Below are positions 15,879-24,085 of a DNA stretch of 32,747 bases, piece by piece. Position 1 is the stretch's first letter; every line of letters begins with the position of its first letter. The stretch is taken from contig JAEWGL010000076.1 of assembly GCA_023388335.1 (NCBI GenBank), positions 1 to 32,747 of the forward strand, read 5' to 3'. Under the pieces are notes generated by a model, which did no database searches, had not been told where the DNA came from, and saw only the letters and a program-made list of their open reading frames with translations. A program made the position numbers and the translations under genes. The DNA comes from Pseudomonadota bacterium (GTDB lineage: Bacteria > Pseudomonadota > Gammaproteobacteria > Pseudomonadales > Pseudomonadaceae).

Positions 15879-15907
15879 GCATGAGCTTGCTGCACTTGGG
15901 AGGAAGG

Positions 15908-15934
15908 TTGTCAGCCCTGTACCTGGGCTGACAA
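15908..15934. terminator. Hairpin between convergent feaB and feaR
   Basis: A perfect 10-bp stem, TTGTCAGCCC / GGGCTGACAA, with the seven-base loop tgtacct lies between the two convergent stop codons. It could stop transcription from both sides, although neither side has a long T run. Confidence 0.65.
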
Positions 15935-15956
15935 TGCTTAGCATTAGCGTAGGGCC

Positions 15957-16871
15957 TCAAGCGTAACGCTTGCGGTATTCCCCCGGCGATACACCAAAGC
16001 GTTGTTTGAACGCCGTGGTGAAGTAGCTGCTGTTGGGAAAGCCCCAGGCGAAACCCAAAGCCGACAGTTTGATGGTCGATTGCGGGTTGCGCAGGGCTTC
16101 GGCGCAGATGTCCAGACGCCGGTTCTTGATGTACTGCGCAACAACCAGGCCCTTCTTGGCGAACACTCGGTACAACCCGCGCATGGACACGCCGATGTCC
16201 CGCGCAATCATTTCCGGGCACAAATGTTCATCGGCGATATGCGCTTCGATCAGTTGTAACGCCTTGCGCATGATCCTTCCGTGCGGGTCCGAGTTGCTGT
16301 CGCTGGCCGACAGCGCCGGACGCATCAGGCTGACGAGTGCATCGATCACCGCCTCGCTTTCGGCCAGGCTCACCGAGTCTAATTGCGTTGACAACAGCAG
16401 CATCTGGTGAGCGATCCGGGCTACCGGAGACTGCGCAGGGACCTTGCGGCAGATATTGAGCGGGGTGAACTTCATCAACCGGTCGACACGTTCGTGCGGC
16501 AGGATCAGCGAGACCTGGCGCGAGCCACGGCCGAACTCGAATTGGCTGGGACGAGCGCTGTCGATCAGGATCACATCGCCCGGCTCGATCACTTCACGCG
16601 ATGACTCCTGGGCCATCCTTGCCGTGCCTTCCAGCTGGAATACGGCAAAATACTTGTGCACCTCGCTGCGCTTGATTTCCTTGGGTGTGCGGACCAGTCG
16701 CGCGCTGCTGCTGTCGACATAGCTGAAGCGCAGCGCGCCGTATTGATTACCGCTGATGCCGCCGGCGAAATCACTGCCCAGCGCTGCGCCGTTGAACTCG
16801 CCGCATAGCAGGTTGATATCGGCCAGCCATTGCTGAAAGTTGCCGTGGGGCCTTGCCGTTGCAGCCTTCAT
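15957..16871 (-). CDS. feaR: AraC-family regulator of aromatic amine / aldehyde catabolism
   Basis: A 304-residue protein aligning well with E. coli FeaR, the activator of tynA and feaB. Matching blocks are FQQWLADINLLCGEFNG at the N-terminus, FAVFQLEGTARM, GDVILIDSARPSQFEF and IARDIGVSMRGLYRVFAKKG. KGLVVAQYIKNRRLDICAEALR and FPNSSYFTTAFKQRFGVSPGEYRKRY give the paired helix-turn-helix. The start at 16871 is preferred to the GTG three codons upstream because AGGTG lies about 6 bases before it. It is convergent with feaB and likely controls it in response to aryl aldehydes. In P. putida U the corresponding regulator is tynR. Confidence 0.9.
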   Translation of the reverse strand: MKAATARPHGNFQQWLADINLLCGEFNGAALGSDFAGGISGNQYGALRFSYVDSSSARLVRTPKEIKRSEVHKYFAVFQLEGTARMAQESSREVIEPGDVILIDSARPSQFEFGRGSRQVSLILPHERVDRLMKFTPLNICRKVPAQSPVARIAHQMLLLSTQLDSVSLAESEAVIDALVSLMRPALSASDSNSDPHGRIMRKALQLIEAHIADEHLCPEMIARDIGVSMRGLYRVFAKKGLVVAQYIKNRRLDICAEALRNPQSTIKLSALGFAWGFPNSSYFTTAFKQRFGVSPGEYRKRYA

Positions 16872-17245
16872 GGCTAACACCTCATACCTGACGTTGTTGT
16901 TATTGTCGTTGTGTTGTCACTTATCCCGGACGGCCAATCAGCGCAGGCCGCGCAAGGCATGGAAGGCCATGACGTTCTGGCCGGTGATCTCGAAGACCAA
17001 AGCGTCGTCCAAGACGTCGAGGTCGAGCAGGGTCGCATTGATATCGGTGCGATCGCCTCGCGGGCTGGCCAATACCACCATGCTTGGCGGGCAATGGCAT
17101 GGTGAGGGGGCAGTACTGGCGTGGACGTCGAGACACGCTCGGGCGAATGACCGATCATTCCTTGCAGTTGCGTCTGGCTTATTATCTACTGACCGGCCGA
17201 CGGTGCACGGCATGCCTTGCCGGGACGCCGAGTCCGTCACGATCA
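16872..17245. other. Intergenic interval with an unassigned minus-strand open frame
   Basis: About 400 bases separate feaR from the porin terminator. A short T/G-rich stretch (tgttgttattgtcgttgtgttg, split around 16892-16914) precedes feaR. On the minus strand a frame ending at 16938 reads DINATLLDLDVLDDALVFEI then TGQNVMAFHALRGLR, which looks more protein-like than chance, but I recognise no family and no good start. It may be a gene remnant. Confidence 0.3.
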
Positions 17246-17268
17246 AGGCCGAAGGGCTCCTTCGGCCT
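17246..17268 (-). terminator. Terminator hairpin after the porin gene
   Basis: A perfect 10-bp stem AGGCCGAAGG / CCTTCGGCCT with loop gct begins 7 bases after the porin stop codon on the minus strand. It probably ends the long Rieske-TRAP-porin transcript. The downstream U tract is weak. Confidence 0.7.
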
Positions 17269-17274
17269 CGCCTA

Positions 17275-18531
17275 TTACCAGAGCTTGAGGGTATAGGTCA
17301 GGAAGATGCGGGTTTCATCGATGTCGCTGGTATAGCTGGTCCGGTACACCGCATTGCGCCACTTCATGCCTACGCCTGCCAACGGTCCGCTCTGTATCAC
17401 GTATGCCAGATCGATGTCGCGCTCCCATTCGCGCCCGTCGCTCAGGGCGGCACCGCGGCTGATGTCGGTGCCTTTGACATAGCGGCTCATGAAGCTCAAC
17501 CCCGGTATGCCCAAGGCAGCGAAGTCATAGTCATAGCGTGCCTGCCAGGATTTCTCGCGGGCGGCAGTGAAGGTGCCTACTGTCACCAGGTTGGCGGTAT
17601 ACGGTGGGGTATAGCCATTGAGGGTAGGGAAGGCATCCTCGCCGCTCATGTGCTGATAGGCCAGGCCGAACCGGTGGGCGCCTGTTTTCAGGGTGCTCAT
17701 GATGTTGAAATTGCGGTTGTCGACGCTGCCGGCCAGGCCTGAACCCTCAGTGGAGCTGTCGAAGTAACGCGCGTCGGTAATCAGCGAAACCCCTTCGCTC
17801 AAGGGCAACTGGTGCAACAGTCCCACGTAGTGCTGTTGGTAGAAATCCTTCAGCTCGCCATAGAAGTAGGTGGCGCTCAGGTTCGGCGTGAGGGCATAGG
17901 TAAGACCGGCGAGATTGAATTCGTCGCTGTCGAAGGCGGCGCTGCGTCCCCCGATATACATGTTGTCGCTGCCTGCCGACTCGCGGGTACGCGACTTCCA
18001 TAGCTGCCCGGCGGTCAGGGTCAGGCCATCGATTTCCTTGGATTCGACCAATGCGCCGTCGAACGTCTGCGGCATGAGGCGCGCATCGTCGCGAAACACC
18101 ACCGGCAAGGTGGGTGTCAGGGTACCGACACTGAGGAGCGATTTCGAATAACGGATTTTGGCGGTCACGCCCAGGTGGCTGTAATCGTCGACTGGGCGCC
18201 CAGAGGTCGGGCCATAGGGCAGGGTGCCGTCACCGCTGCGCCCGCGGCCCGAATCCAGCTTGACCCCTAACAGGCCCAGCGCATCCACGCCCAGGCCCAC
18301 CGGCCCTTCGGTAAAGCCTGATTGAAAGCGGAACATGAACGCTTGTGACCAGCTGCCTGCCTGAGACTGCACCGCGCCCTGCTGGCGGAAGTCACGATTC
18401 ATATAGAAGTTGCGAAGGTCCAGCGTCGCCTGGCTGTCATTGATAAAGTCAGCTTGCGCGCCAGGGCTGACCATCAGGCCCACCAGCAGCGGGCCGCCCA
18501 GGCTGATCAGGAAGTTGCAGGAATGATGCAT
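17275..18531 (-). CDS. OprD-family outer-membrane porin
   Basis: A 418-residue protein with a signal peptide (ISLGGPLLVGLMVSPGAQA, then DF). The mature part shows OprD/Occ features: FINDSQATLDLRNFYMNRDF, FTEGPVGLGVDALGLLGVKLD, GRPVDDYSHLGVTAKIRYS and strand ends typical of an 18-strand barrel. The protein ends in LTYTLKLW with an aromatic last residue for BAM assembly. OprD-family channels, especially the OccK group, admit carboxylated aromatics. It follows the TRAP membrane subunit by 41 bases with GGGGAG 6 bases before the start, and is the last gene before a terminator. It therefore likely gives the operon's substrate passage through the outer membrane. I cannot name the substrate. Confidence 0.92.
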   Translation of the reverse strand: MHHSCNFLISLGGPLLVGLMVSPGAQADFINDSQATLDLRNFYMNRDFRQQGAVQSQAGSWSQAFMFRFQSGFTEGPVGLGVDALGLLGVKLDSGRGRSGDGTLPYGPTSGRPVDDYSHLGVTAKIRYSKSLLSVGTLTPTLPVVFRDDARLMPQTFDGALVESKEIDGLTLTAGQLWKSRTRESAGSDNMYIGGRSAAFDSDEFNLAGLTYALTPNLSATYFYGELKDFYQQHYVGLLHQLPLSEGVSLITDARYFDSSTEGSGLAGSVDNRNFNIMSTLKTGAHRFGLAYQHMSGEDAFPTLNGYTPPYTANLVTVGTFTAAREKSWQARYDYDFAALGIPGLSFMSRYVKGTDISRGAALSDGREWERDIDLAYVIQSGPLAGVGMKWRNAVYRTSYTSDIDETRIFLTYTLKLW

Positions 18532-18572
18532 GGAGTGCTCCCCAGTTTTTTATTTTTATCAGCGTTGATGTG

Positions 18573-19895
18573 TCAGAGGTGCAGCAGCCAGAGCGCAACG
18601 CCTGGCAACAGCAGGATCAGAACGATACGGAGCAGGTCCGAGGCGAGAAACGGCAGTACGCCTTTGGCGGTTTCCATGTAAGGAACGTCGCGGGCAATCT
18701 TGTTGACAATGAACAGATTCATACCCAGGGGCGGGTGGATCAGGCCGACTTCCACCACCATGAGGGCCAGAATGCCGAACCAGATCGATTTTTCATCGTG
18801 GCTCATGCCGAAGAACTCCAGGCCCATGATCATGGGATAGAAGATCGGTATGGTCAGCAGGATCATCGCCAGTGCATCCATCACGCAGCCCAGCACCAGA
18901 TAGATCACCAGGATGACCGAGAGCACCAGCAGTGGCGCTAGGTTGCTGTCCAGGACCCACAGGGCCAGGTCAACCGGCATCTGCGTCAACGCCAGGCCGG
19001 AGTTGAGCAGGTCGGCGCCCAGCAGCACAAGGAAGATCATGCCGGTCGATTGCGCGGTGCCCAGCAGGCTCTTGCGCAGGCCTTCCAGGCCGAGACTGCC
19101 TTTGAACGCTGCCAGCAGCCCACAGGCGGCGGCGCCGATGGAAGCCGCTTCGGTAGGGTTGGCCCAGCCCCCATAGATACCGACGATGACCACGAGGAAC
19201 GTCATCAGGATCGGCGTGATCTGGGCGAACGACACCAGTCGTTCGTGCCAGTTGGCCTTCTGCGCGGGCTGACAGGCTTGCTTGTCCAGATTGACGATGA
19301 TGCTGATGATCAGCAGGTAGCCGATAATGGCGATCACACCGGGAATCACCGCGGCGATGAACAACTTGGCGATCGACTCCTGGGTCAGCACCGCATAGAT
19401 GATCAGCGGCACCGACGGCGGAATCAGGATGCCCAGAGTCCCGCCCGCGGCGACTGCTCCGGTGGCCAATCGGTCGGAGTAGCGGTGTCGACGTAGCTCC
19501 GGCAAGGCCACCTGGCCCATGGTGGCGGCGGTGGCCAGCGACGATCCACAGATTGCGCCGAATCCTGCACATGCCCCGATCGCCGACAATGCCAGCCCCC
19601 CGCGCCAATGTCCGATGAAGGCCGAGGCGCAGCGAAACAGCGCCTTGGACAAACCACCATGGGTCGAAAACTGGCCCATCAACACGAACAGCGGAATCAC
19701 CGCCAGATCGTAGTTGGACAGCCGAGCAAAAGTGAGGTTATTGAGGGTATAGAACAGCGCCTGTGCATCCCCCTGGTTCATGATCAAGAAGCAGACAGCA
19801 CCAGCCAGCAACATGGCGATGCCGACGTGTATGCGCAGAACCAGCAGCAGCAACAGGCCGCTGAAGATCCACAGGCCGATGGCCAGCGCGCTCAT
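18573..19895 (-). CDS. TRAP transporter large permease subunit (DctM type)
   Basis: A 440-residue inner-membrane protein with about 12 hydrophobic helices. Family blocks are LSNYDLAVIPLFVLMGQFSTHGGLSKALF, IGACAGFGAICGSSLATAATMGQVALPEL, GTLGILIPPSVPLIIYAVLTQESIAKLF, and GLIHPPLGMNLFIVNKIA, each quoted only in part here as recognisable. The start is placed at 19895, not at the far upstream end of the open frame, because this gives the usual DctM length and a four-base ATGA overlap with the small subunit. It forms the sodium-driven channel of the transporter encoded with the next two genes upstream. Confidence 0.93.
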   Translation of the reverse strand: MSALAIGLWIFSGLLLLLVLRIHVGIAMLLAGAVCFLIMNQGDAQALFYTLNNLTFARLSNYDLAVIPLFVLMGQFSTHGGLSKALFRCASAFIGHWRGGLALSAIGACAGFGAICGSSLATAATMGQVALPELRRHRYSDRLATGAVAAGGTLGILIPPSVPLIIYAVLTQESIAKLFIAAVIPGVIAIIGYLLIISIIVNLDKQACQPAQKANWHERLVSFAQITPILMTFLVVIVGIYGGWANPTEAASIGAAACGLLAAFKGSLGLEGLRKSLLGTAQSTGMIFLVLLGADLLNSGLALTQMPVDLALWVLDSNLAPLLVLSVILVIYLVLGCVMDALAMILLTIPIFYPMIMGLEFFGMSHDEKSIWFGILALMVVEVGLIHPPLGMNLFIVNKIARDVPYMETAKGVLPFLASDLLRIVLILLLPGVALWLLHL

Positions 19896-20431
19896 GTCGG
19901 CAGTTCCTGGTTGGCTAGGGTGGCATAGCAGCGGCAGGCGGTGCACAGCGTCAGCAGCGCCAGGCTCGGGACGATCCCTGCCAGCGCCATCCACAGCGGT
20001 ATCGCCAGCAACGCACTGCTGTCGAGGTTCTCGTGAGCTTCGACCACCTGCAGGGCGGTACGCCAGGTCAATAGCGCGGCAACGCCAGTGAACAGCGCGT
20101 ACGCCATGGCATCCAGCCAGCGCCGTGCCGCGACACTGGCCCAACTGGTAAAGGCCTCGACCTTGATGTGGTCCCCGCGAATCGCGCAATACGGCAGGAA
20201 GGCGGCAATCGCCACGGCCGCGCCCATCTCCATCAGTTCCATATCGCCATTGACCGGCGTCGCCCACAGCTTGCGACCCAGGATAGAGACCAGCGACATG
20301 CCCAGCAAAAGCAGGAACACGGCTCCGCCGGCATAGGCGAACAGTCTGGCCAATCTGTCCAACTGACGGGCTGGCCAAGGTAGGCTGTGTAGGTCTATGT
20401 CAGGTTTATCCAGCGCGATGCTATGGTTCAT
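19892..20431 (-). CDS. TRAP transporter small permease subunit (DctQ type)
   Basis: A 179-residue protein with four hydrophobic segments, the expected DctQ layout: LFAYAGGAVFLLLLGMSLVS, MGAAVAIAAFLPYCAIRGDHIKVE, AYALFTGVAALLTW and IPLWMALAGIVPSLALLTLC. The region after helix 2 (FLPYCAIRGDHIKVEAFTSW) matches the family motif around an R-G-D-H-I-x-V core. GAGGGGGCAGC before the ATG gives a good ribosome site. It lies 9 bases after the binding protein gene and overlaps the large subunit gene by four bases. Confidence 0.9.
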   Translation of the reverse strand: MNHSIALDKPDIDLHSLPWPARQLDRLARLFAYAGGAVFLLLLGMSLVSILGRKLWATPVNGDMELMEMGAAVAIAAFLPYCAIRGDHIKVEAFTSWASVAARRWLDAMAYALFTGVAALLTWRTALQVVEAHENLDSSALLAIPLWMALAGIVPSLALLTLCTACRCYATLANQELPT

Positions 20432-20440
20432 GCTGCCCCC

Positions 20441-21490
20441 TCACTGCCGACTGGCGGTTGCAGCCACCGTCGCGGTCGCGGCTATATTGCGCAGCGACTC
20501 GACCAGTTGACTGCCATTGATGTTCTTCTTGTCGTCGGCCCAGGTCTGGACCACCGGGTCGCCGCTTTCGCGCATGCGCTGGTACTGGGCATCGTCGATG
20601 ATGCGGATGGCGTCCGGACTGCGCTGGAGCACCAGGGCCTTGGCTCGTTCGGCCTCCTTGTCCCAAGTCCGCCCGAATCGGATCGACAACTCACGGCCGG
20701 ACTTGCGATCGATCAGGGCGCGCAGGTCTTCAGGCAGCGCTTCGTAGCGCTTCTTGTTCATCAGCAGGCTGAGCAAGGAGGTGTAGAAGATCGGTTGATC
20801 GGCCTTGGGCTCGGTATGCACTGGGGCAACTTCGTCGATTTTCAGGGCTGGTATCAACTCCCAGCCCACCAGCGCGCCACCGATCACGCCCTTGGAAAGG
20901 GACTCGGTCAATTGAGACGCCGGCATGCTGACCGGGGAGGCGCCCATGGCGCTGATCAACTTGGCGGCCATGCGTGAAGAGGCCCGCAGTTTCAAGCCTT
21001 TGAAATCTTCCAGGGCCAGGACGGGGGTATTGGTCAGGTGCAACTGAGTGCCGGCATCGCTGTGCATGGCCAGGACCTTGTAGTCCTTGTAGTCGGCCTG
21101 CAGGGATTGCTCATAGAAATCCCAGATGATCTGCGAACCCAGCGCACCATTGGCCGGCAGCATGAACGGCAGCTCGACCGCCTCGCTGCGTGGGAACCGC
21201 CCAGAGGAATAGCCCGGCACCGTCCATACAATGTCGGCAATGCCATTGCGCACCTGGTCAGGCAGTTGCGCGGGGGTGCCACCTAGCTGCATGGAGGGGT
21301 AGATCTGGCACTTGAGACGGTTGTCGGACTCCTTGGCCAGCTCGTCACACCATGGCTGTATGGCGTTTTGCTGGGCATTGGAGCTGGCGGGCAGGAAGTG
21401 CGCCACCTTAAGAATGTAGGTGTCGTCGGCCTGAGCCAGCGAGGCGCTGGTGCAGACCATGAGTGTGAGCAAGGACGTCGCGATCTTCAT
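20441..21490 (-). CDS. TRAP transporter periplasmic substrate-binding protein (DctP type)
   Basis: A 349-residue secreted protein with signal peptide KIATSLLTLMVCTSASLAQA. Family blocks include LKVAHFLPASSNAQQNAIQPW, QIYPSMQLGGTPAQLPDQVRNGIADIVW and LEDFKGLKLRASSRMAAKLI with the conserved substrate-binding Arg. MGASPVSMPASQLTESLSKGVIGGALVGWEL also matches. The start at 21490 has AAGAGG 7 bases upstream; the longer open frame to 21547 adds no signal features. It captures the operon's substrate in the periplasm. The family binds mostly carboxylates, including aromatic acids; the sequence alone does not tell which. Confidence 0.93.
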   Translation of the reverse strand: MKIATSLLTLMVCTSASLAQADDTYILKVAHFLPASSNAQQNAIQPWCDELAKESDNRLKCQIYPSMQLGGTPAQLPDQVRNGIADIVWTVPGYSSGRFPRSEAVELPFMLPANGALGSQIIWDFYEQSLQADYKDYKVLAMHSDAGTQLHLTNTPVLALEDFKGLKLRASSRMAAKLISAMGASPVSMPASQLTESLSKGVIGGALVGWELIPALKIDEVAPVHTEPKADQPIFYTSLLSLLMNKKRYEALPEDLRALIDRKSGRELSIRFGRTWDKEAERAKALVLQRSPDAIRIIDDAQYQRMRESGDPVVQTWADDKKNINGSQLVESLRNIAATATVAATASRQ

Positions 21491-21577
21491 GGCGTTACCT
21501 CTTCTTGTTATTTTTGGCCGGCAGCAGCCAACGACCAGCCGCATCACGCTGGCTGGCGGTTCAGGCTGCTTTGGATG

Positions 21578-22471
21578 TCAGACGCCCTGGGCGTAGTTGA
21601 AGTACTCGGAGTTGTCGGCCACTTCTCCCAGCTGCTGGCGGGCACGGCTCCATTCCCGCGACGTGAGCTCGATGAAAGGGGCCGCGGCCTGTCTGGATTC
21701 AGCCATGTGCCGGGCGATACCGACGTCCTTTTCGAGCAGCGAAAGCTTGAAGCCGGTATTGAATTGCGCCTCCAGGATGTGCGCGGGGAAGATGTGCTCG
21801 ATGGCGAAGTTCTTGCCGGTGGAAGTGCTCATTATGTCGACCATGGTTTTCGCCTCCAGACCGAACAGGGCGCCGATCTTGATGGCTTCGGACGCCGCCG
21901 ACAGGCCGATGGCTGCCACGTAGTTATTCAACGCCTTCATGGCATGACCGGAGCCGACCGGACCGGTCTCGACCACCTTGTTGCCCATGGCTCCAAGGAC
22001 GGCCTTGACCTTGTCCAGCGAGTAGTCGTGCGGGGCACCGAGCATGATGGTCAGGGTGCCGGCCTCGGCACGCGGTACCGCGCCGGAGACCGGAGCATCG
22101 AGCAATACGATCCCGGCTTCGCTCAAGGCCGCCTGTAATTGCTGGCTGTCGCTGGGATCCGAGGAGCTCATGTCGATCAGCACCGCGCCGGCCTTGAGGT
22201 GGTCCAGCAGGCGGTCGCCCCCGGTGCCGCTACCCAGGGTCACATCGCGCACGACCTTGCCGTTGGGCAGCATGGTGATCACCAGGTCGCTGGCTTCTGC
22301 CAGTTGTGTCAAGGTCGTCACGGCATGGCCGCCCACCTGTTGACTGAAGCGCTGGGAGGTCTGGGGTTGCGAATCATGGACATAGACGGTGTGACCGGCG
22401 CGTACCAGATTGCTTGCCATGTGCCAGCCCATATTGCCCAGGCCGATGAAGCCGATGCGTTCATTCGCCAT
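21578..22471 (-). CDS. NAD(P)-dependent beta-hydroxyacid dehydrogenase (3-hydroxyisobutyrate dehydrogenase family)
   Basis: A 297-residue oxidoreductase with the three family signatures. GFIGLGNMGWHMASNLVRAG is the nucleotide-binding loop, DAPVSGAVPRAEAGTLTIML the substrate-binding loop, and GPVGSGHAMKALNNY contains catalytic Lys179 and Asn183. It would oxidise a beta-hydroxy acid, or reduce a beta-keto acid or semialdehyde. True 3-hydroxyisobutyrate dehydrogenase (valine breakdown) is unlikely here, because the gene starts inside the end of the PcaC-like gene (11-base overlap) and sits in an aromatic-type operon. The start at 22471 follows AGGTG by 6 bases. The exact substrate is unknown. 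Confidence 0.85.
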   Translation of the reverse strand: MANERIGFIGLGNMGWHMASNLVRAGHTVYVHDSQPQTSQRFSQQVGGHAVTTLTQLAEASDLVITMLPNGKVVRDVTLGSGTGGDRLLDHLKAGAVLIDMSSSDPSDSQQLQAALSEAGIVLLDAPVSGAVPRAEAGTLTIMLGAPHDYSLDKVKAVLGAMGNKVVETGPVGSGHAMKALNNYVAAIGLSAASEAIKIGALFGLEAKTMVDIMSTSTGKNFAIEHIFPAHILEAQFNTGFKLSLLEKDVGIARHMAESRQAAAPFIELTSREWSRARQQLGEVADNSEYFNYAQGV

Positions 22472-22865
22472 GATGTTCACCTGCGTTACGCTCGGCGTGT
22501 TGCGCCAGGATGGGCTGGGCGACGATGAAGCAGTCTACCGAAGCGGGGATGCCGCAATACAGCGACACGTGCAGGAACAGTTCGCGCAATTCTTCTTCGG
22601 TGGCGCCGTTGGCGAGTGCGCCGCGTGTATGGATGCCGATCTCGTGGGACCGCCCTAGTGCCGCCAGCATCGCCAGGGTTAGCAGGCTGCGATCTTTTTT
22701 GCTGAAACCTGGGCGCTGCCAGATGTTGCCGAAGCAGTGCTCGGTCACCAGCTCCTGCAGTGGACGTGTGAAGTCGGTTGCGGCCTCGATCTGCATTTCG
22801 GCGCCTTGTGGGCCAAACATCTCGCGGCGCAGCGCGATCCCCTTGTCGAATCGTTCCTGGTTCAT
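22461..22865 (-). CDS. Carboxymuconolactone decarboxylase family protein (PcaC-like)
   Basis: A 134-residue all-helical protein resembling PcaC across its length: MNQERFDKGIALRREMFGP, the FTRPLQELVTEHCFGNIWQR segment, RPGFSKKDRSLLTLAMLAAL, HTRGALANGATEEELRELF and YCGIPASVD. It lacks the AhpD-type CxxC, so a peroxidase role is improbable. PcaC decarboxylates gamma-carboxymuconolactone in the protocatechuate ortho pathway, but no pcaB, pcaD or pcaGH neighbours are present. This copy probably acts on another lactone or beta-keto acid, or is a paralogue with new function. AAGAGG about 6 bases before the ATG at 22865 supports the start. It overlaps the dehydrogenase gene. Confidence 0.85.
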   Translation of the reverse strand: MNQERFDKGIALRREMFGPQGAEMQIEAATDFTRPLQELVTEHCFGNIWQRPGFSKKDRSLLTLAMLAALGRSHEIGIHTRGALANGATEEELRELFLHVSLYCGIPASVDCFIVAQPILAQHAERNAGEHHGE

Positions 22866-22931
22866 GTGGAGCCTCTTGGTTGTTGTTATTGATGGATGAA
22901 GACATGCCAATCGGGGGTGCAGTGCAATCGG

Positions 22932-24056
22932 TCAACAGTCGGCGCCGACCGCGCTGAAGGTCTGGAGCGCCTGGCGCTCCTGAACGGCACGTTTTTTCAG
23001 GTAAATCCTGGCCGCCACCGCCGGCGCATCGCTGGCCACGGAAATTTCGTAATGAGCTTCGTCGACATCGCCCAGTCGTTCTTCCAGAGCACCCATCCCT
23101 TCCACGTCCTCATTGAACGCGGCAAACAGCTGCTCGTGCATGAACTCGCCGAGCTTCTCGTCGTCTTGCGCGAAGTCGCGACCATGGACGATGAAGTAGT
23201 GCATGGTGTTCTGGGTTTCTGGGGTGAGAATGTGCGCGGTATGGATGTGGTATTCGCTACGCGTCTGCGGGCTCAGCGCCGAGTCGTAGAAGGTCACGCT
23301 GACCCGGTGCAGCGCAGGCGACAGGAACTCGGAGGTCACGATCCGTGCGGCCGTATTGCAACCGTCCAGACCGGTGGTCTTGCCCCAGACGGGCGATAAG
23401 GTAGTGGGTACCACGTCGCGGATGAGCTTGTAGTGACCCTCCTTGAGGTCAAGCTTGAAGGGCGCGCTGGCGTAGTCTGGCGTGCCAATGGTGGCGGCAT
23501 GCAGGAACGTCAGGTGGGTAAGGTCCAGGAGGTTCTCATGCATGCTCACGTAGTTGCCCAGGTGGTGGAAATATCCCGATGTGGACTCCCAATCCGGCGC
23601 CTCGATCCAGGCCTGGTGAGGCAGGCGGGACTCGTCCGCCAAGGCCTGGTCGCCGAGCCAGATCCACAGTAGCGGGCCTTTTTCAACCACGGTATAGCGC
23701 CGTACCCCAACGCTGCGCGGGCAGGCTTTTTGCGAAGGCACCTCCACTAGGTCGCCAGCGCTGTCGTAGCGGAAGCCGTGATAGCCGCAGATGATGTCGT
23801 CGCCATCCAGACGGCTGCGCGAAAGCGGGAATGAGCGGTGTGCGCAGCGGTCTTCAAGCGCCACGGCCTCACCCGCCAGGGTGCGGTACATCACCACGCG
23901 CTTGCCCAGCAGCATGCGAGGCGTCAGCTCACGACCCACTTCGTTGCTGAAGGCAGCTACATACCATTCATTGAAGATGAAGGGTGTCTCGCGATTGGCC
24001 ATGAGGCTGCTCGCCTTGCGGGAGCTGGCGATGAGGTGTTCGCTAGGTAAAGTCAT
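22932..24056 (-). CDS. Rieske non-heme iron oxygenase, VanA-like aromatic oxygenase / O-demethylase
   Basis: A 374-residue oxygenase. The Rieske 2Fe-2S site is C71-x-H73 (CAHRSF) and C90-x2-H93 (CGYHGF). The mononuclear iron site is in ENLLDLTHLTFLH, with Asp178-type bridging residue, His181 and His186 and a preceding Asn175. The overall layout (short N-terminus, ACPRSVGVRRYTVVEKGPLLWIW, later SVTFYDSALSP) fits the VanA / phenoxybenzoate / dicamba group of one-subunit oxygenases. These commonly remove O-methyl groups or open aryl ethers of aromatic acids. AGGAA 7 bases before the ATG supports the start. It is paired with the reductase 29 bases upstream. Homovanillate would be an attractive substrate next to hpa genes, but this is inference. 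Confidence 0.9.
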   Translation of the reverse strand: MTLPSEHLIASSRKASSLMANRETPFIFNEWYVAAFSNEVGRELTPRMLLGKRVVMYRTLAGEAVALEDRCAHRSFPLSRSRLDGDDIICGYHGFRYDSAGDLVEVPSQKACPRSVGVRRYTVVEKGPLLWIWLGDQALADESRLPHQAWIEAPDWESTSGYFHHLGNYVSMHENLLDLTHLTFLHAATIGTPDYASAPFKLDLKEGHYKLIRDVVPTTLSPVWGKTTGLDGCNTAARIVTSEFLSPALHRVSVTFYDSALSPQTRSEYHIHTAHILTPETQNTMHYFIVHGRDFAQDDEKLGEFMHEQLFAAFNEDVEGMGALEERLGDVDEAHYEISVASDAPAVAARIYLKKRAVQERQALQTFSAVGADC

Positions 24057-24085
24057 GGTCGATTTCCTGAAAGGTATGCCGAGGG

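Noticed and set aside
18573..20378. A single 601-residue fusion of the two TRAP membrane subunits
   Set aside because: The upstream part of this frame is out of phase with the true DctQ gene, whose own frame (19892-20431) is intact; a start at 19895 with an ATGA overlap gives normal separate subunits.
21578..22471. mmsB, 3-hydroxyisobutyrate dehydrogenase of valine catabolism
   Set aside because: The family fits but the context (overlap with a PcaC-like gene, Rieske and TRAP genes) does not; no mmsA or acyl-CoA genes are nearby.
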